From positions 62,001 through 126,000 of the forward strand of contig NZ_JBIWDK010000004.1 of assembly GCF_044761985.1 (NCBI RefSeq): a DNA stretch of 64,000 bases, given 5' to 3'. The stretch comes from Peribacillus sp044761985. Lineage in GTDB: Bacteria > Bacillota > Bacilli > Bacillales > DSM-1321. Position 1 is the first letter of the stretch, and every line of letters begins with the position of its first letter. The position numbers and the translations under genes are program-made. Below, one piece after another: positions 62,618 to 64,000 of the stretch. The notes under the pieces are model-generated. The model was not told where the DNA came from. It saw only the letters and a list, made by a program, of their open reading frames with translations, and searched no databases.

Positions 62618-63997
62618 CTATAAAATGTGTGTGTTTGCATTCTTTTCTTCTTTTTTCACACGGATGAACATGCCTTTCGATACAATCAAGCCTAATATCG
62701 AAAATGCAATCAAAATATACATAGTCACTGAGTAATGAATTTGTAAACTGATGATGACAGATGCGGCTATTGAACCGAAGTAGCGAAACATGGAATAAAT
62801 ACCGGAAGCTACCCCTGTTAATTCCTTCGCAACGGATTCAAGAGACGCCGCTTGCATGGAAGGAACGCCCAATCCCGAGCCAATTCCACCTAGAAATAAA
62901 ATCAAACCCGCAAAGACTATTCCATTGATACTTGGAAGAACAACATATAATACCAATGCCAGACCTAATAAGGCAAAAGATAGCCTAACCGTCATACCCT
63001 TTCCCATCTTACCTTCTACATATCCACCTACCCATGATGCAATGGAAATAGCTAAAGAGAATACGAACAAAAGAAGTCCAATCGAACCGATCGAGTATCC
63101 CACATCCCTTTCTAACATCATAGGCATGATCAATATCGTACAATACATGATGGCATTGTTCAGTAGGATCGATAGATTTGCACTTGTAAAACTGGCGTCT
63201 TTAAAGAGTGAAAAATCGATGATTGGATTGCCATATCGCTTCTCTCTATATACAAATAGAACGAAAGCTAATATGAAGACCAACCATAGCCAACCATTCC
63301 TATACCATTCATTTGTCACGATCAGGACAAGAACCGTTAAGAATGTACCTAATAGAATGGATCCTTGAATATCTAATCGAGTATGGATTTTCGGTTCGAT
63401 ATTCGGTAGGTATTTATAGGCAATAAGGAAGGACAAAATCGTAAAGGGAATGTTTATCCAAAAGGTGGCATGCCAACCCCATCCACTAATTAGCATGGCC
63501 CCAATGAGTGGGCCGAGTGCCGCCCCAATGGACATCGCAAACCCAAACACACCGAATGCCTTGGTTAACTTTGACTTAGGTGTGATAAGGCGAATGATCG
63601 CCGTGCCATTCGGCGTAATCAAAGCCCCGCCCAAAGCTTGAATGCCTCTACCAATGATCAATACCAGTAAATTAGGTGCATAGACACATACTAACGAAGC
63701 CACTAGAAATAAAAGCAAGCCGAGTAAGAACAATTTGCGTGTTCCATACATATCCCCGAGTTTTCCTGCTATTGGTTGGGCTACGATCATGATAATGAGA
63801 TACACCGTCACAATCCAGGAGACATTTGCTACATTCGTCTGAAAGGCGTCCATGATAGTAGATAAACCTATCGTTATCATTGTAGAATTCAACGGGACTA
63901 GAAAAGCCCCCGTTAAAATCGCAAGCAAAGGAATATTGTTACTTTTCTTTAACAATGTACACGACTCCATTTGTTCCATCCACACGTACGATATCAC
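62618..63997 (-). CDS. MFS transporter, DHA2-like (start near window edge)
   Basis: Up to 459 residues with about 14 hydrophobic segments. Early motif LVPLNSTMITIGLSTIM (about 33-49) and GKLGDMYGTRK (motif A, about 78-88) match the 14-helix drug-exporter group. The frame may continue past the window edge; likely starts are the in-frame ATG of MESCTLL or a TTG just after it, neither with an ideal site. Substrate unknown. Confidence 0.8.
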   Translation of the reverse strand: MISYVWMEQMESCTLLKKSNNIPLLAILTGAFLVPLNSTMITIGLSTIMDAFQTNVANVSWIVTVYLIIMIVAQPIAGKLGDMYGTRKLFLLGLLLFLVASLVCVYAPNLLVLIIGRGIQALGGALITPNGTAIIRLITPKSKLTKAFGVFGFAMSIGAALGPLIGAMLISGWGWHATFWINIPFTILSFLIAYKYLPNIEPKIHTRLDIQGSILLGTFLTVLVLIVTNEWYRNGWLWLVFILAFVLFVYREKRYGNPIIDFSLFKDASFTSANLSILLNNAIMYCTILIMPMMLERDVGYSIGSIGLLLFVFSLAISIASWVGGYVEGKMGKGMTVRLSFALLGLALVLYVVLPSINGIVFAGLILFLGGIGSGLGVPSMQAASLESVAKELTGVASGIYSMFRYFGSIAASVIISLQIHYSVTMYILIAFSILGLIVSKGMFIRVKKEEKNANTHIL

Positions 63998-64000
63998 CGT

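Overview
The window looks like a chromosomal segment of a low-to-moderate GC, spore-forming Bacillaceae, most like Peribacillus or Bacillus sensu lato. This is inferred from gene families, not from a marker gene. It carries the glucose uptake/glucose dehydrogenase pair (glcU-gdh), a LysM/GH18 protein of the spore-germination type, a SwrC-type RND pump, a KatX-length catalase with a PerR-like box, strong AGGAGG ribosome sites, frequent TTG starts and many intrinsic terminators. There is no rRNA, tRNA, CRISPR array, insertion sequence or intact prophage.

Layout. 0-5 kb: end of a DUF2157 gene with its GDYXXLXY partner, an NlpC/P60 protein that has lost its catalytic residues, small membrane proteins, an orphan holin, and a GntR(YtrA-type)/ABC module with its own operator. 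5-11 kb: PLP aminotransferase, an SPFH/TIM44-like zinc-ribbon pair, an MFS pump and a C45 Ntn-hydrolase. 11-19.4 kb: gene remnants, the SwrC-type pump with a divergent TetR and a perfect palindrome between them, a large permease, and a TetR/MFS pair (YfiR/YfiS-like) sharing an operator motif. 19.4-29.8 kb: thioredoxin-like protein, glcU-gdh, a TetR/SDR pair with duplicated operators, an orphan PD-(D/E)XK-like nuclease, a frameshifted DEDDh exonuclease, two secreted proteins, a 21-bp spaced repeat and an amino-acid permease. 30-39.5 kb: GNAT, a single-aptamer glycine riboswitch with terminator ahead of a CycA-type permease, a DUF3311/SSS symporter pair, and a five-gene operon whose order (IIB-IIC-IIA-GH4-deacetylase) equals chbBCA-F-G, opposite a GntR/UTRA repressor gene. 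39.6-50.4 kb: TetR, azoreductase, lipoprotein, a highly expressed-looking aldehyde dehydrogenase with DUF779, SelO, LysM-GH18, a DinB-fold protein and catalase. 50.7-64 kb: SDRs, cytochrome P450, 3-hydroxyacyl-CoA dehydrogenase, a two-component system next to a SHOCT/DJ-1-fusion operon, TetR/YhgE-like, PadR/DUF2812 and an MFS pump cut near the window edge.

The main theme is many small, self-contained 'local regulator + efflux/redox gene' modules, most with an operator visible in the DNA. The most unusual items are the catalytically dead NlpC/P60 protein, the glycine riboswitch on a CycA-type permease, the chb operon under a GntR repressor, the DJ-1 protein fused to an unknown C-terminal domain beside a two-component system, and a GC-rich 107-bp element present in two inverted copies, each with a hairpin at the same end. 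No clearly new multi-gene system was proven from sequence alone.
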